Assembly: GCA_014871385.1 (NCBI GenBank)
Contig: CM026421.1
Coordinates: 14,388,597 to 14,452,596, forward strand
Direction: 5' to 3'
Source of the DNA: Ceratodon purpureus
Lineage: Eukaryota; Streptophyta; Bryopsida; Pseudoditrichales; Ditrichaceae
Length of the DNA stretch: 64,000 bases
Shown: positions 49,101-61,189 of the stretch, one piece after another
How positions within the stretch are numbered: the first letter of the stretch is position 1
Layout of the letters: each line of letters starts with the position of its first letter
Program-made: the position numbers and the translations under genes
Notes under the pieces: model-generated
Told to the model about the DNA's origin: nothing
Seen by the model: the letters and a program-made list of their open reading frames with translations, nothing else
Databases searched by the model: none

Positions 49101-51215
49101 CTTCAGCTCCTTCAACACGCTGTAGATGGAGGAGAAAACATTCAAGTACGCAGCAGTTCCAACATTGCCCTTGTCAGGTGGGAAGCTGAAGACCGTAATT
49201 GCCAGCTTCTTCTCTGCCTTTGACAAGCGCTTAAGGTTAGCCCACTTGATAGCACGAGTGCAGAGCTGGTCCACACGATCATGAAGAGCGTGAGATTTTC
49301 CTGTATCAACATGACAACTCTTAGTATTCAGGACAGTAACCCGACGATAACAAACGGTGGTGCCAAATGCAGGATTCGTGAGATATGGTACGAAGATACA
49401 GCAAAGAACCGAAATGTAGTGAAAATCCGCGATAGGCAATTGCGACGTTACCTGTGCGACTGTCACGCCCGGAGAACACGATTGGCTCTAAACCTCCGTC
49501 CAACTCAGGAAGTGCCACCTGAAGGGCGACCTGAATTGGGTGCAACCCCAAGGAGCTGCCCAACCACTCTTCGGTTGTTTGGAAGACCAGAGGAAGGGCA
49601 ACCAAGTAAGGAACATTCAGCTTCGACAATGCTTCGATTGCCTTGGGATGATCCTGGCTGGCAGGTCCCCCGACCAAAGCAAATCCGGTCAAGGAAACTA
49701 CGGACTGAACCAAAGATTTCTTGGTGATAGGGTCGTAGAAGAATCGATCCACGGGGCCAGAGAAGTCAAGGCCACCTGTTACAAACAATTCATACTCCCA
49801 TGTAAGCAGGCTGACGAAGACAATAGATTACCCGACACACAATTCAAACAATGGCAATTGTATACTTTCTTCCAACATTGCCGAATACAACTGCATTTGA
49901 GAATGAACTAATGGGACATTTTAGAGAAAAAGCCAAGAAAACGCCTCAAAGGATGTCGCTCAAAATCGCCAGTGTGCATGGGTCGAATCAATCACCTGCA
50001 AAGATGGGCACAACCTTGGCACCCCTCGCCTCCATCTCCATAATCACAGCGGCGTAGTGACCTTCGTCACCAGTCACAATGTGGCTCCGCTGCAAGACAA
50101 TTCCAACTACTGGAGCGTTGGGGTCCTTAAGTGCCTCATTGGCATCACGCCTGGTTCCATACCAGTTCAAGTACTCCTTGATATCATCATACATCTGAGG
50201 AGCCATAGGATGCCAAATTCCGGTATCCAGGAACACTACAGGGTCATCGTATTGAAGCTTAGAGTCAGCCAACGAGGGCACATAAGCATTCGATATCATA
50301 ACCAAGAAATTCTCAATATTCTCGGGTGATCCTCCGAGCCAAAACTGCAAACTCATCATGAAGTTCCTGGCATCCTGAGCCTTGTCAGAAGGCAAGTACT
50401 TCAACACCTTGGGCAGAGTCCGAATGAGCTTCAACATACCCTCCTCAAAGTTACCAACATTCTCCTTCCTCTTCCGCCTCATGAACTGCGCAATTGCGCT
50501 CTTCGACTGCCCCAATTGCGACATAGAAAACGTCCCCAACTTGTTCAACCTCATCACCTCAGGCATGGAAGGGAACACCACCACCGCATCCAACCTGTCC
50601 CTGTTCGCCTCCACAACCTCCCTCACCTTCACCGCCAACTCCTCCACAAAAATCAACGATCCAATGAACACATTCGCATCCGCCACATCCTTCTTAAACG
50701 TCTCAAAATTGTCCTTGTCCCGCAGCTCCTCCACCAAATACCCCACCACCTCCACCCGCACCTCCTTCCTCGTCCGATTAATATTCCGCACCGCCGCCGA
50801 CAGCGACGACTGATACTGCGCCTCCAACACCACATACACCACCTTCACCACCGGCACCCCCGGCCGAGACTCCGGCACAATGCGCCTCACCTCCGGCCGC
50901 GTCTGCGTGAACATCCCCCCTCCTCCCCCTCCCATCATCGCCTTCACCCCCACCCTCCTCCTCACCACCCCCTGCACCCCCGGCACCGCCACCGATGGCC
51001 CATACACCTGCATCCCAAAATCCAAACTCAAAAACTCCACCCTAACCTCAAAAAACAAAATCCCAACCCAAAATGCACCAAAATGCACCAAAATGCAAGC
51101 TCATACATACCTGCCCAGCAACTCCACCATTGCGCAGCTGCGGCGCGACGACGCGCTCCCCGGCCAAGGAAGCGCAGGCGCCGACGATCGACGAGGCAGC
51201 GACGAGACCCGCCAT
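46184..51215 (-). CDS. CHLH: Magnesium chelatase subunit H
   Basis: The porphyrin-binding catalytic subunit which, with CHLI and CHLD, inserts Mg2+ into protoporphyrin IX at the first committed step of chlorophyll synthesis in the plastid. It also takes part in plastid signalling in plants. Exons: 51215-51111, 51007-49996, 49775-49452, 49300-48672, 48531-47275, 47161-46529, 46405-46184, which sum to 4182 nt and give 1393 residues, close to the usual 1380 or so. The N-terminus ([20 protein letters not shown]) is a plausible transit peptide. Highly conserved blocks include [73 protein letters not shown] and [19 protein letters not shown]. The C-terminus is EDRIEGIDR. The gene lies on the same strand as CCS1, 1.15 kb upstream of it. 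Confidence 0.97.
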
Positions 51216-52490
51216 CGCGCAATCAATCTCCTGGCGCAATTAAGAAAATGTACTCCTTGAGGTGAGGTGGGAATGAGTGGGAGCTGAATTGGGAGTGCGA
51301 TTCCCTGCCTTGCCCCCGTGCGAGGGATGGTGTGGTGGAGTAGATTACTGGAGCAATCGGGGGCTGCGGGCGACTGAAATACGTCCCCGGAGTGGGAATT
51401 TGCGAGTGGCGACGCTGCGAGGACAGACGTGGCAGTCGCGAACCCAGAGCCTGAGAGCCGCGACGCGGGGGAGGAGGGGGCGAGGGGGGAGTGTTGGATG
51501 GGATTCTTCCGATAAGATAAGGTGCATCCTGTGGCATCCGCGCTGCCATGGGTTTTGCAGTCGCGTCTGCGCTGCGACCGTGGTCGCGAGTCGCGAGTCG
51601 CGAGTTCCGGGTGCGGGCGGGCGCATCGCGAGTCCCCACCCGTGCGGGTACGAGGAGGAGCCGGCATTTGATGTGGCCTCGTTCAATGCGCTCAGATGTT
51701 CTCCTGAGCTACATTACTCATATGTTGTACTGAGTTACATTTAGATGATGTACTAAGCGATTTGAAATTTCTATAACATTTGAAAATTATGTAGGAAGTT
51801 CAATGTGATATTTTGCTGTTTTTTTTTTTTTTATGGAGTAGTCATTCAAAAATCAACACATACATTTTTTAGAATCCATGTTAAATTTGAATTAAGTTTT
51901 TTATATATCCACACTAACCAAAATAGTCATTGTAGTTTCAGAATGATATGCAAGTTGAAAATTTCACCCAATTTTCAAAATGTTGAATTAGAGCAAATAT
52001 GAATTTGAAGCGGTCATTGATTCTAAAACTAGAATAGATAAAGTTTAAAGATTTTAGCATGGAAACATTTATTTATTAGTGGTTGAGTTGTAGAGTGGGA
52101 AAACGCAACATTTTATGTAGTGATTTGTATAGGGATCAACAAATCTAATATTAAGAAATTTTATACTTACCCCTAAAATTTCTTGACTATGTTTCACCAA
52201 AAAATGCTCCAAAACTATCATCAAATTACTAACTTCAGTCCTAGATTAAATACACAACATTCTTCTTATGCCACAAAGTGCACGACAAATATATTATAAT
52301 CCTGTAAATACAATCAATATTCTTAAAAGATGGATGATTATGTATTTTACACAAATATTATAAGGGGTCCACTTTTATTGATGCATAAGTTTCCATTAGA
52401 AGGGCATTTACAAAATGCGTAGGTGTAACTTTTTTGATATTATAAATTGAATAACCCTTCATAGATACTCTTTTATAAGGAAGGGTTGAT
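51216..52490. promoter_or_regulatory. CHLH upstream region, then AT-rich spacer
   Basis: 51216-51670 is GC-rich, with runs such as GCGAGTCGCGAGTCGCGAGT, and presumably carries the CHLH promoter and leader. From about 51.7 kb the DNA is AT-rich. 52171-52222 matches part of dispersed repeat B (CTTGACTATGTTTCACCAAA). No gene is seen. Confidence 0.45.
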
Positions 52491-52915
52491 TTATACTTGG
52501 ACCGGATTGAGGGCTGGTATAAACTCTTCAAATTTTAACCAATATGATCACTCAATTTTTTCAAATCAAGCCCAAGGGCTTTATACTAAGACCCAACTGA
52601 AACCTCAATTTATCCTATGCGACATCCTAAGTGGCACTGTTTGGGCCTTGTTGATCCAATTGGACCAAGATTTTCCTTAGCCCAAACTCCCAACTTAGGC
52701 TGGAACTTAGGCCCCGGTTGGAGGCTAAATCAAGGAACAATCCAGCAAACCTTCCAGAGGGCGTGTGAATGTCTGGCCAGGTCTTGGTATAAAGTTCTTA
52801 GGCCCAATTTGAAAAAATCAAGTGATCCTACAATTCCTATTGGTTGAAATTTGAAGAGTTTGGGCCGTCTAACAAGTCTGGCCTCAAGTATAAACTGGCC
52901 CTCCATTTGTTAGGC
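52490..52915. mobile_element. Repeat F arranged as a foldback element
   Basis: The left arm (52495-52620, ACTCTTCAAATTTTAACCAA, CAATTTTTTCAAATCAAGCC) and the right arm (52780-52910) are inverted copies of the left part of repeat F (2745-3045), separated by about 160 bases. The arrangement suggests a foldback transposon or two head-to-head insertions. No coding capacity is visible. Confidence 0.75.
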
Positions 52916-55380
52916 TGTGGGCATGGCCTAGATAACGGGTTTTGAACCTCTAACGGGAATGGAGGCAGTGTAGAGCCTCTCATGCATGCAAACTAGAACC
53001 TCGTCACTTCTCCGATTTTTCCTAAATATTATTACTCACTACCAAATGCTGATAATGAACCAATCTGTGTAATCCAAGGGTCGGAAAAAATCATTCCTAA
53101 AGACGAAATCCATGCACAACCAATGACACTCACTCACCACTGCAAAAGAATGACGAGGACCATCTTCGGATTTGGTGCAAAGGTTTCGAAAGAGAATGCA
53201 ATTTGTGCGATTCATGGTCCCACGATATCGGTGGAGCTTCTTCGCAGCCAATCTCCAGGCTTCATTTCATCTCCTGCAGATCATATTCCAGCCCTTTTCT
53301 TTTCCACTTGGGATGTTTTCCCAGTGGGTCCAGTGCCTTGTCAAAAACTCTCTCAAAGCTGAGATTTCTGAATAACTTAATCCCTGTTGGTGGCATATGT
53401 TTGCACAGGTCAAACACTTTTTCACTCAAGATGGTTCCTGTTCAAAATTGTTGAGAGCCAAGTTGTTGTCTTATTGATTGTTGTGTTTGTTTTTGAAGTC
53501 ATTACAGAAGGTGGTAGTTGTGAAGATGATCTTATCATATATTACTATGTTGAATATTAAGGTGGACTGAGAGTTGATAATGCATTTGGTACTGTGACTC
53601 AACAGCTGAGCAGACTGAGTGATTTTTGGGGCATTTGGAAATCCGGAAATATATATAAATTAGGATTGAAATGAATGGTCCCACCAGTGCCTCCTGTTCC
53701 ATGGTGCAGGAGGAGTGAAATATCTGAGGGGTCCCATGTGGCAGCCTCACTCTCTCTCCTTTTTCTCATGTCCTTTCCTGCTTGGTTATGAATTATCATG
53801 TACCCAGCTTTAATTTTCTGTGTTTGAAGCATGCGAAAAATCACTGTCGTTGTTGCATCTGACACTGTGAGTTACAGTACTTTACCGTCCTGTAGTGTAT
53901 ATACACCTGCATGCAGTCAAACATCCTGCCCTTGGCTCTTGATTCATGTGATCATTCTGAACGTTTAACCATCAATAGAAAGCCTGGGACTCATGACCAC
54001 CAAGAATGAGTCTGAGCAGCACGGTTTGTCATCACATGCCAGGACCCAACAGCCCTACGAATTCACTTTGATTCGGTGTTTCAAGCGTTGTGGCAAAGAT
54101 GTTGTACATGATTGGCTCCCAACACCAAACCGTAGAAATGATGTCAGAAAAAAGGACAATGAATTGTGGCCAGGCGCTGCTGTGGGTGGACGACCTTCAA
54201 ATGTGGAGCTGGAAACTTTAAAAGATGGTTTCTAAAGATGGTATCTCCGTCGGAGCACTTGGTGATATTTTCCTTGGATTTTCATTCGCTCTTACATCAT
54301 CCTGCCTTAACTTAATGCCAAAACGAATTAATGTGTTTCGTTTTGACTCCCCCTGCCTCGCGCGTTGTTTGAGGTTCACATTGGTTGGTTGGCCCAGTTC
54401 TATGGTTCGGCCAGGGTTGCAGCCTTGATGGCTGAAGCGTAGCTTCTTCAGGCGGTGCAACAACTTTGAAAATATGTTTCTCATGGAGACCAGACACTAG
54501 AGCTAACAAGATTGACAACCAATGCTGGAGGGCACAGTCACGTGCCCACAGGCTCATTTTGCCTCAGTGAACCCTCTGCTCCTACATAACAGCCACTTAG
54601 AAATGGAAACTCCTTTTCAACTACGTACAACTCTGTGTAACACAGGAGGAATGCTCAGAAGCATCGGACAGTACAAATGAGTTTAGAGGCAGTGACTTCT
54701 AAACACCTCGCGTGGCTATGTTGACAGAAACCAGCAGCTAATCGGCGTTTCAAAGTTCGTAAGCCACAATTGAGGTAACGTGTTTTCCAAATTAAAAAAG
54801 AGAAAAAAAATTCGTGGACATGCTCGTTTCATTCAGCTTTAGAGCAGGGTCAGCAGACGTCATAGAATTAGATCTCAAATTAGATTACACTGCGATTGGT
54901 TTCGCTTCTTGCAACAATGGCAGAGTAGAAGCTCTCGAAGTTGTCATGGTAGACCACGAGTTTATTTGGCGTAGCAGTGGAGATACGCAGAAACCATTCC
55001 AGAAATAAAGCATGTGAAATTGGGAAAAACCATAATGGGTAATTTGTTACTATCCACTTAGAAATGGAAACACCTTGTTACTAGCCAACTGGTAACACAC
55101 AATTGAAAAATTTGCGCATTCAAACGTCTGATTACATACTGTACCAAAATCCTCGTTCACTAAAACCAGCAGAGCGGTTGTGCCCCAAAACAAGAAATCT
55201 CCAAGATGTATGGCGTCATTGATCCTACTTATAATCTGACTCGTGGACTTGTGAAGAACATGAAACACTTACATGGTTCCAAATTTAAAACTCCCTGTCG
55301 ACATGACCTGCGGAAAACTATTCAAACCATCAGAATTAAACCTGCCTAGTTAGACAGATCTGCCTCATACCGTACATCGG
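52916..55380. other. Intergenic region without a recognised gene
   Basis: Composition is moderate. There are several short frames, none resembling a known protein and none joined by convincing splice sites. The last few hundred bases are presumably the 3' region of SBDS. Confidence 0.4.
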
Positions 55381-57310
55381 CTAACGACTGTACTGATCCC
55401 TGTCGTTGATGCCGTAGTCGATATCTGTATCAGCTAAACACTCTTCTGCAGACAGAGGAGGTAACCCACTCATTTTCCTTTTCAGATTGTGCTTGTGCCA
55501 ATCACTTTTGAAGTGTTCACGATACTGCTTAGCATCTCCAACCTCCCTGTTGCAAGTCTTGCAAACTTGCTGCTTAACACCACTGTCTGCAGAAGCTGAC
55601 CCTTTTGATGTTGTGGCGGCGTTGGAACTGGTATCTGATATTCTTCTCAATTCTGCAGGATCCGATACAATTCTAGAATCTTGCACAGATGCGCTGAATC
55701 GTTGAGCCAAACGCTCTTCGTCCTCGACAACATGAGAAACATGAGCTGCATTGTAGTCGTCATCGTCATTGAAGTCGTCAATATTACTCTCCCCTTCGCC
55801 TTGGACGGCCATAGACACAACCTCAAGAGTTCCTTGCAACTCCCTCACCAAAGAATCACACTCGCGGAAGTGACCTGGCTCTATCTTACAAACCTGAGAA
55901 AGCAAGAGTGTATGCCCCAAAATGTTAGACATTATGGAAATTATATTTTGTGCGTTGCACAAGAACTATAACGACCCGCTGAGCTCATTCCTAGATTAAA
56001 GCAAAAGGTTAAATTATACAGCAATCTAGGGTAGTACAACTTACAGAAACAGCACAAGTAAAGGGTTACTAAGATTAGGAAGGATACCAGGGAAGTTGTA
56101 GTGGCCATCTCTTCTCTGCTTTCAATTTGCGAATTCCAGGAGTTAAGTGATGTAGAAAGCTGGTCGGTCTGATTAGTAGGCACCACAAATCTGAGCCTCA
56201 TGCGAGCTCGGGCAATTGGATACTTATTCTGCAACTCCCTTATCAACTCAAGTGCCTGCATAAATGACGACTCTCAGGTCGGGAAGACTCATCTATGATT
56301 GATTTGAACTATAGCAACTCTGTTGTCAAGAATTGAATGACTTCCATACCAACAAAACCATAATGCAAATATTGCTTTCATCAGCTACAAGTAATCAAGA
56401 AAAAGCTTGTAGAATACCTGTTGCTTAGAATTTCTATGTGGATCAACAGCAAAGTGAACTTCTCGCATGAGCCGCTCAATCATTGTTATAGTATACGGTC
56501 GCTCAGTCTCAGGGTTCACAGTCTTGGCCATCACAATCGTTGCAATATCTCGAAACTGATTTGATAGCTGAGACTCTCTTTCTCTATCGGCCACCTGCAA
56601 TTCTCCTTTCTCTAAAATCTGTTTCAAATGCGTGCAGAATTTAGCTTACCACCTTTTAATATGCAAAGGAGGATTTCACACATACTCGGCTAGTTTATTT
56701 ACAAGTTGCATTCAACACAAAGCGTACCAGGCGAAGCCCGAGCAAAAACTACACATCAATTGTAACTTAATCTACAACATATTAATTACATCGAAGAAAC
56801 GCAGAAATCGTACCTCCAGAGAAACCACGTCGTGGTCATCAGTTCCGAACACTTGTTTCATATCTTTGGATTTTGCCAGAACTCCTTTGGAAACATTTTC
56901 GTACACAGTATGAGTCTGCAGAACCTCATCGATGTCCTTCTCCCTGATCACGGAACACAAAATCTCAGCAGAGTACATCAGAGGTTGCAGATTCTGACCA
57001 CCACTATTTCCCAGCCAAACTACCCACCGACCTTAAATCGTCGCATACAGCCAATTCAGTCAATCGATCATGTTCACCTTATCAACCGTTAATTACCTTA
57101 TCAACCATAATTAACTAATTCAACAACCAAAGTCGAAATCACATTGCAAGACGGAGACGCGAGTCAGGATCATTACACTCGGGATCTCCACGACAGAACT
57201 TTGTTTTTGAAGCATGCGATCTCGAAACGGTGGCCATGCTTGCGCATTCGCACGATAGCGACGTTGGTCAGCCGCTTCTGCCCGATGGGCTGCTTCACCG
57301 ACCGCGACAT
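55381..57310 (-). CDS. SBDS: SBDS-type ribosome maturation protein with C-terminal zinc finger
   Basis: Family members release eIF6 from late pre-60S subunits together with the GTPase EFL1, making the large ribosomal subunit competent for translation. Exons: 57310-57177, 56943-56814, 56618-56418, 56255-56088, 55893-55381, which sum to 1146 nt and give 381 residues. The core shows [58 protein letters not shown] and [20 protein letters not shown]. Beyond the core lies an acidic linker (DDFNDDDDY) and a C2H2 finger, [20 protein letters not shown] followed by [10 protein letters not shown], an extension typical of plant and protist SBDS. The donor after exon 1 is GTAATG, chosen because it restores the RVEKDIDE junction. 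Confidence 0.95.
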
Positions 57311-58420
57311 CCTGAATAAACTTCACTCTGAACCCTAAACAAGATCAAGAACAGGATTAGTAGCATCGAAGTGACAACCAAAGGGTAACAGGTCATAAAA
57401 ATAAACCAAACACCCATCCCAAAATGAACCACTAAGTTCACATGCAGCACCGTGAGCCAACACTATCCTCCCTCCTTAACTAAAATGGACAACACAACCC
57501 AAGAAGAAAGAGCGTAGAATGAACGACACAGAACTGAAACCCTAGGCTAACCGACCTCCCGGGATAGCAAGAAACGTGCAACAGAATTACGACAACCAGC
57601 ACCGTCAGCTGCATAGTCAATTTCTCCCGAGCCGTGCTGTGCAATAGGAGCAGAAATTGTGCAATCAAAAATTCACAGAAGCAGAGAACGTGGTGTAAAT
57701 ATAGCGCATATCAAAACCCCAAGTTAAAACGATCTCCCAAAATCGGAAGAAATGAGCAAATCTCCTCCAACCTCTAAATTCACATCCAGCACCGACATTC
57801 AACACCAATCTCCAATTCGACTGACTCGGGCCGAACTCTACATTGCACTAAAACGAACAACTCACAAAAGACACGATCAGAGCGTTCATTTGAACCTCAC
57901 AAGAGATGGAAACCCTAACCTAGACCAACCCCCAAAAAAATGAAATCGCAGAGCGCAACCTCAAAATCCACAACCGGCACCGCGTCAGTAAACACCAAAC
58001 CTGCAAACGAATTCCACTACACCACAACGGAAGACTCACAGAACGCGAGAAGACCAGTAGACACTCCACAAACGCCCGCAAATGACAAAACCCTAACCTA
58101 ATCCAACCTCCCAAAATTCAAACAAAAGGGTCCGCTCCTGATGATCTCATGACAAGTAGAAATAACGAAGAAAATGGAACCCAATTCCGCACAAGGGTTT
58201 TAGCCAGCTCTCGTTGCCAACCGTCAAGAGTGCCACAAATTGAGATAGAACGCGAAGCTAAATCAAGAGAGGAGTAAACGAGGACGCCTGCATGAGCTCA
58301 GTCCAGCGAAGAATAATCGAGCGAAGCAGAAGACCAGATTGCAAACACCATCATCTGCCTTGCACCACCATCCTCCCAGTAGAACATTTTCAACCTCTCC
58401 CAGCAACAAAAACATCCCTC
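57311..58420. promoter_or_regulatory. SBDS upstream region
   Basis: Presumed promoter and leader of SBDS. It is C/A-rich on the plus strand. No other gene is supported. A few ATGs and short frames exist on both strands. Confidence 0.35.
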
Positions 58421-58470
58421 TCAATCCAATCCAATCCAATCCAATCCAATCCAATCCAATCTAATCTAAT
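58421..58470 (+). repeat. (CCAAT)n microsatellite
   Basis: About eight perfect CCAAT pentamers are followed by two CTAAT variants. Confidence 0.95.
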
Positions 58471-58676
58471 CCCAACTCCGAACCCTAAAACCCTCTTCAA
58501 CACAAAATTCAAAACCAGAACGACAGAATTCTAAGGTTAGAGTTCCGAGAGAAGAGCTCTCGACAACAACGAGGCATGCATTTCCATCGCATCCACAAAC
58601 TTACGCTACCCTCGAGCCCACTGCGACTCTGTGCGACCCTCCCCTACGAGGTAGCAACTGGCCCTACAACCCAGCG

Positions 58677-58892
58677 ATGGTTGAAGTGCATGCAGAGGGC
58701 GTACCTGATGCAGAATTGAGTGATGAGGCGAGTGATGCAAACCTGGTTGATTGCGGTGGCGATGGAGCAGATGATGGTGATGGTGAAGGAGAAATGGCTG
58801 AATGGGCTCCCTCGCAGTGGAACAAATCGACTCGGCTCCGGACTCCGCAGTTGATCGGTCCTTGCAAAATCTCATGCAACTTCCCTCGCTGA
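58677..58892. other. GC-richer patch with overlapping ORFs, uncertain
   Basis: About 220 bases are open on both strands. On plus, 71 aa are acidic in the middle (CGGDGADDGDGEGEMAEW). On minus, up to 89 aa are Ser/Pro- or His-rich. It could be a first exon of an unrecognised gene or a compositional artefact of a GAT/GGT-rich run. No family match is recognised. Confidence 0.2.
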
Positions 58893-58994
58893 GTGTGCAA
58901 TTAGGGCAACTTGTGTACAGGCGTAACTTTTCCTCCGACTGGGGAGCCTTTTGCTTTTACTTTTACTTTTTTCGTTAGCCCAATCCATGAAACC

Positions 58995-59140
58995 AACAAA
59001 CGGACATCATGGCCGGACCAAACGGACGAACCGGACGGACAGACTGGACGAACACGACGGACCAAACGGACGGACTGGACGAACACGACGGACCAAACGG
59101 ACGGACTGGACGGACAGACCAAAGGATGGATGGATGGAGC
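58995..59140 (+). repeat. Minisatellite, 31-bp unit
   Basis: Two exact copies of a 31-bp unit (starting GACTGGACGAACACGACGGA) lie at 59042-59072 and 59073-59103. They are followed by a partial third and flanked by shorter GGAC-rich derivatives and a (GGAT)n run. Confidence 0.9.
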
Positions 59141-59159
59141 GGACCAATGCTCTAGAAAC

Positions 59160-59455
59160 TGGCTAATTTTTCCAGAGTTAGGCCCACTTTATACACAATT
59201 TGGGGCTTGTAGGAGGGTGGGCAGGAGTCAATGTTTTTCCAGCCTTCAATCTAGTCCAGAGTTTGGGCCCAAATTGAAAGTTTAGGTGAAGGAAAACCTT
59301 GTCTCAATTGCATTATTAAGGCCCAAACATTTTGGTATCAAAATAGTCCCATGTAGGATGCCATACAGAATAAATTGAAGTTCCGGTCCGGCCTTAGTAT
59401 AAAGTTGTTGGCCTGATTTGAAAGAATCAAGTAATCCTATAAGTTTATGCAAAAG
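59160..59455 (-). repeat. Dispersed repeat F, copy 3 (inverted)
   Basis: In reverse complement it aligns along its length with 2745-3045: GGATTACTTGATTCTTTCAA, CCAAAATGTTTGGGCC, CAATTTGGGCCCAAAC and CAAATTGTGTATAAA appear in the same order. Confidence 0.75.
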
Positions 59456-60601
59456 ATATGAACAAATCATTGCAGCCTTGTAAAGATTAAAAAAGATAGA
59501 ATGGTTTTAAAACAGTTTTTTGGAGGTCATTTGTGCATAGAAGATTGACTTTTTTAAAATGCTATTGGTCTAAGAAAAGATTATAAATCAAGTAATCTTT
59601 CACCTCCAACAAATTTTATGTCATTTGAAGACTATATGCAAAAGTTATGTGTGTTATAAAAAAGAAGACTAACTAAGTGCTTCACCTCAAAGTTCACATT
59701 TCCCATATGCATTGTTGGACACAACTCCACTCTACTTGCATAAAGCAGAGAGCATTCTCACCTCGTAATCACATCTATCTTGTCATTCAATGCAAAAACG
59801 ATGTGGAGGATTAATATTTTAGTAGAAAATTTAAATAAGGCTTCAGGACGAATTTTTAAGAAATTAAAAAAGAAAGTTGCCGAAATTGTGAATATATTGT
59901 TTTTAGGTTTTGGACATTAAATTTTGAAATTAATTAATTATACGACCAAGAGGTGCCAAAGCTGACCCTTGTGTACGGTATTTTGAGTCTTTACCTTTCA
60001 TTTGAAATTTGAAATTTGTTTACATGTATATTATATTTTAAATCCATATTTTTATTTTTTATTTGAATGATATTTCATCGTCCTTCATTTGAAATAGGTT
60101 TATATAAATATTCATACTCTTAGTCATTACCTTCAACAGTGAAACTCGAAAGTTATTAATTGTTTCTAAAATCTATGAATTCAAAATATTTTTATTTCTA
60201 ATACTTTTCGTAAATATATATTTTTTTGAAAACTTTTAAAATTAGAGTCTTGCTTGAGTGGAAGTAACCTTGAAAAAATCAAAGATGTTTTAAAAAAAAG
60301 GTGTAGATTTGAGTGCAAAGGGTCTAGTTTTGGACTATTTTTCCTATGTAAAAGATTTGGCATTTTTCACCAATACTAAATAAATTTCTAATTGGAAACT
60401 CTTTCATTAGAATAGTTTTTTGGTAGAATTTCCACCCTAAAGTGAAAATAATAAAATTTTGTAGTTTGTTTTGAGTACTAATATATTACGATTTTGCAAT
60501 CTATGAGGCTTCAAGACTCAGAATTTTGTCCACATGACCTCTAATAAGTCTTATATAAGATTGTACGGTTGAGATCTACATACCTTACTTCTATTTTCAG
60601 G

Positions 60602-60733
60602 AAGGGTGAGACATTTAGATTCACCCTTGATATGCTAAAAATACCCCCGGGACGTTAAGGGGATAATGATAGTTAGGGGTTTAGTGGTTTTGTTTTCCAC
60701 AAAGGGTGAGACATTTAGATTCACCCTTGATAT
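60602..60733. repeat. Pair of identical 32-bp direct repeats
   Basis: AAGGGTGAGACATTTAGATT followed by CACCCTTGATAT is identical at 60602-60633 and 60702-60733, exactly 100 bases apart. Each copy contains an inverted pair (AAGGGTGA / TCACCCTT) that could form a small hairpin. Confidence 0.85.
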
Positions 60734-60916
60734 TATCAATGTTCTTGTGGAACAATGAACAATGAGACTAGTCCATTGGTGTCTCAAATTTATTGCTAAT
60801 AACTTTGATGACATTGTAGGCTATTTTACACCAAGGATTTTTGAATTATAAATCATGAACAAAAAGTGATTCAACTATAGATGAGGAAAATATTTGACTA
60901 GTCTTCAACAAATGCC

Positions 60917-61038
60917 AGGACATGTTGTTGGTAAACAACATAAGCAAGGACATGTTTGTTGGTAAACAACATAAGCGAGGACATGTTTGTTGGTAAACAA
61001 CATAAGCGAGGACATGTTGTTGATAAACAACATAAACG
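60917..61038 (+). repeat. 30-31-bp tandem repeat, four units
   Basis: Four near-identical units starting AGGACATGTTGTTGGTAAAC, each containing an inverted GTTGTT/AACAAC pair. They lie just upstream of the decayed dioxygenase-like gene. Open frames on the minus strand across it are products of the repeat. Confidence 0.9.
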
Positions 61039-61189
61039 ATACCTTATCCATAGTAAAAGTACATAGCAAGAAAATGCAATTAATAAAATTGATAACCACA
61101 TTACTAAGAACATTACTCATTCCAATAGAGATTCACAAAAGGAACAATTACAAGAGGAAAGTAATGATGTGATTCCCTAGCTTCCACTG

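Noticed and set aside
50516..51265. 249-codon His/Arg/Pro-rich frame on the plus strand
   Set aside because: Antisense to CHLH exons 1-2; extreme His/Pro composition reflects the GC-biased codons of the real gene.
52930..53000. GGGTTTTGAACC motif resembling a tRNA T-arm
   Set aside because: No matching A-box or cloverleaf arms within range.
60898..61120. Two Cys/Leu-rich 71-codon frames on the minus strand
   Set aside because: They are translations of the 30-31-bp tandem repeat.
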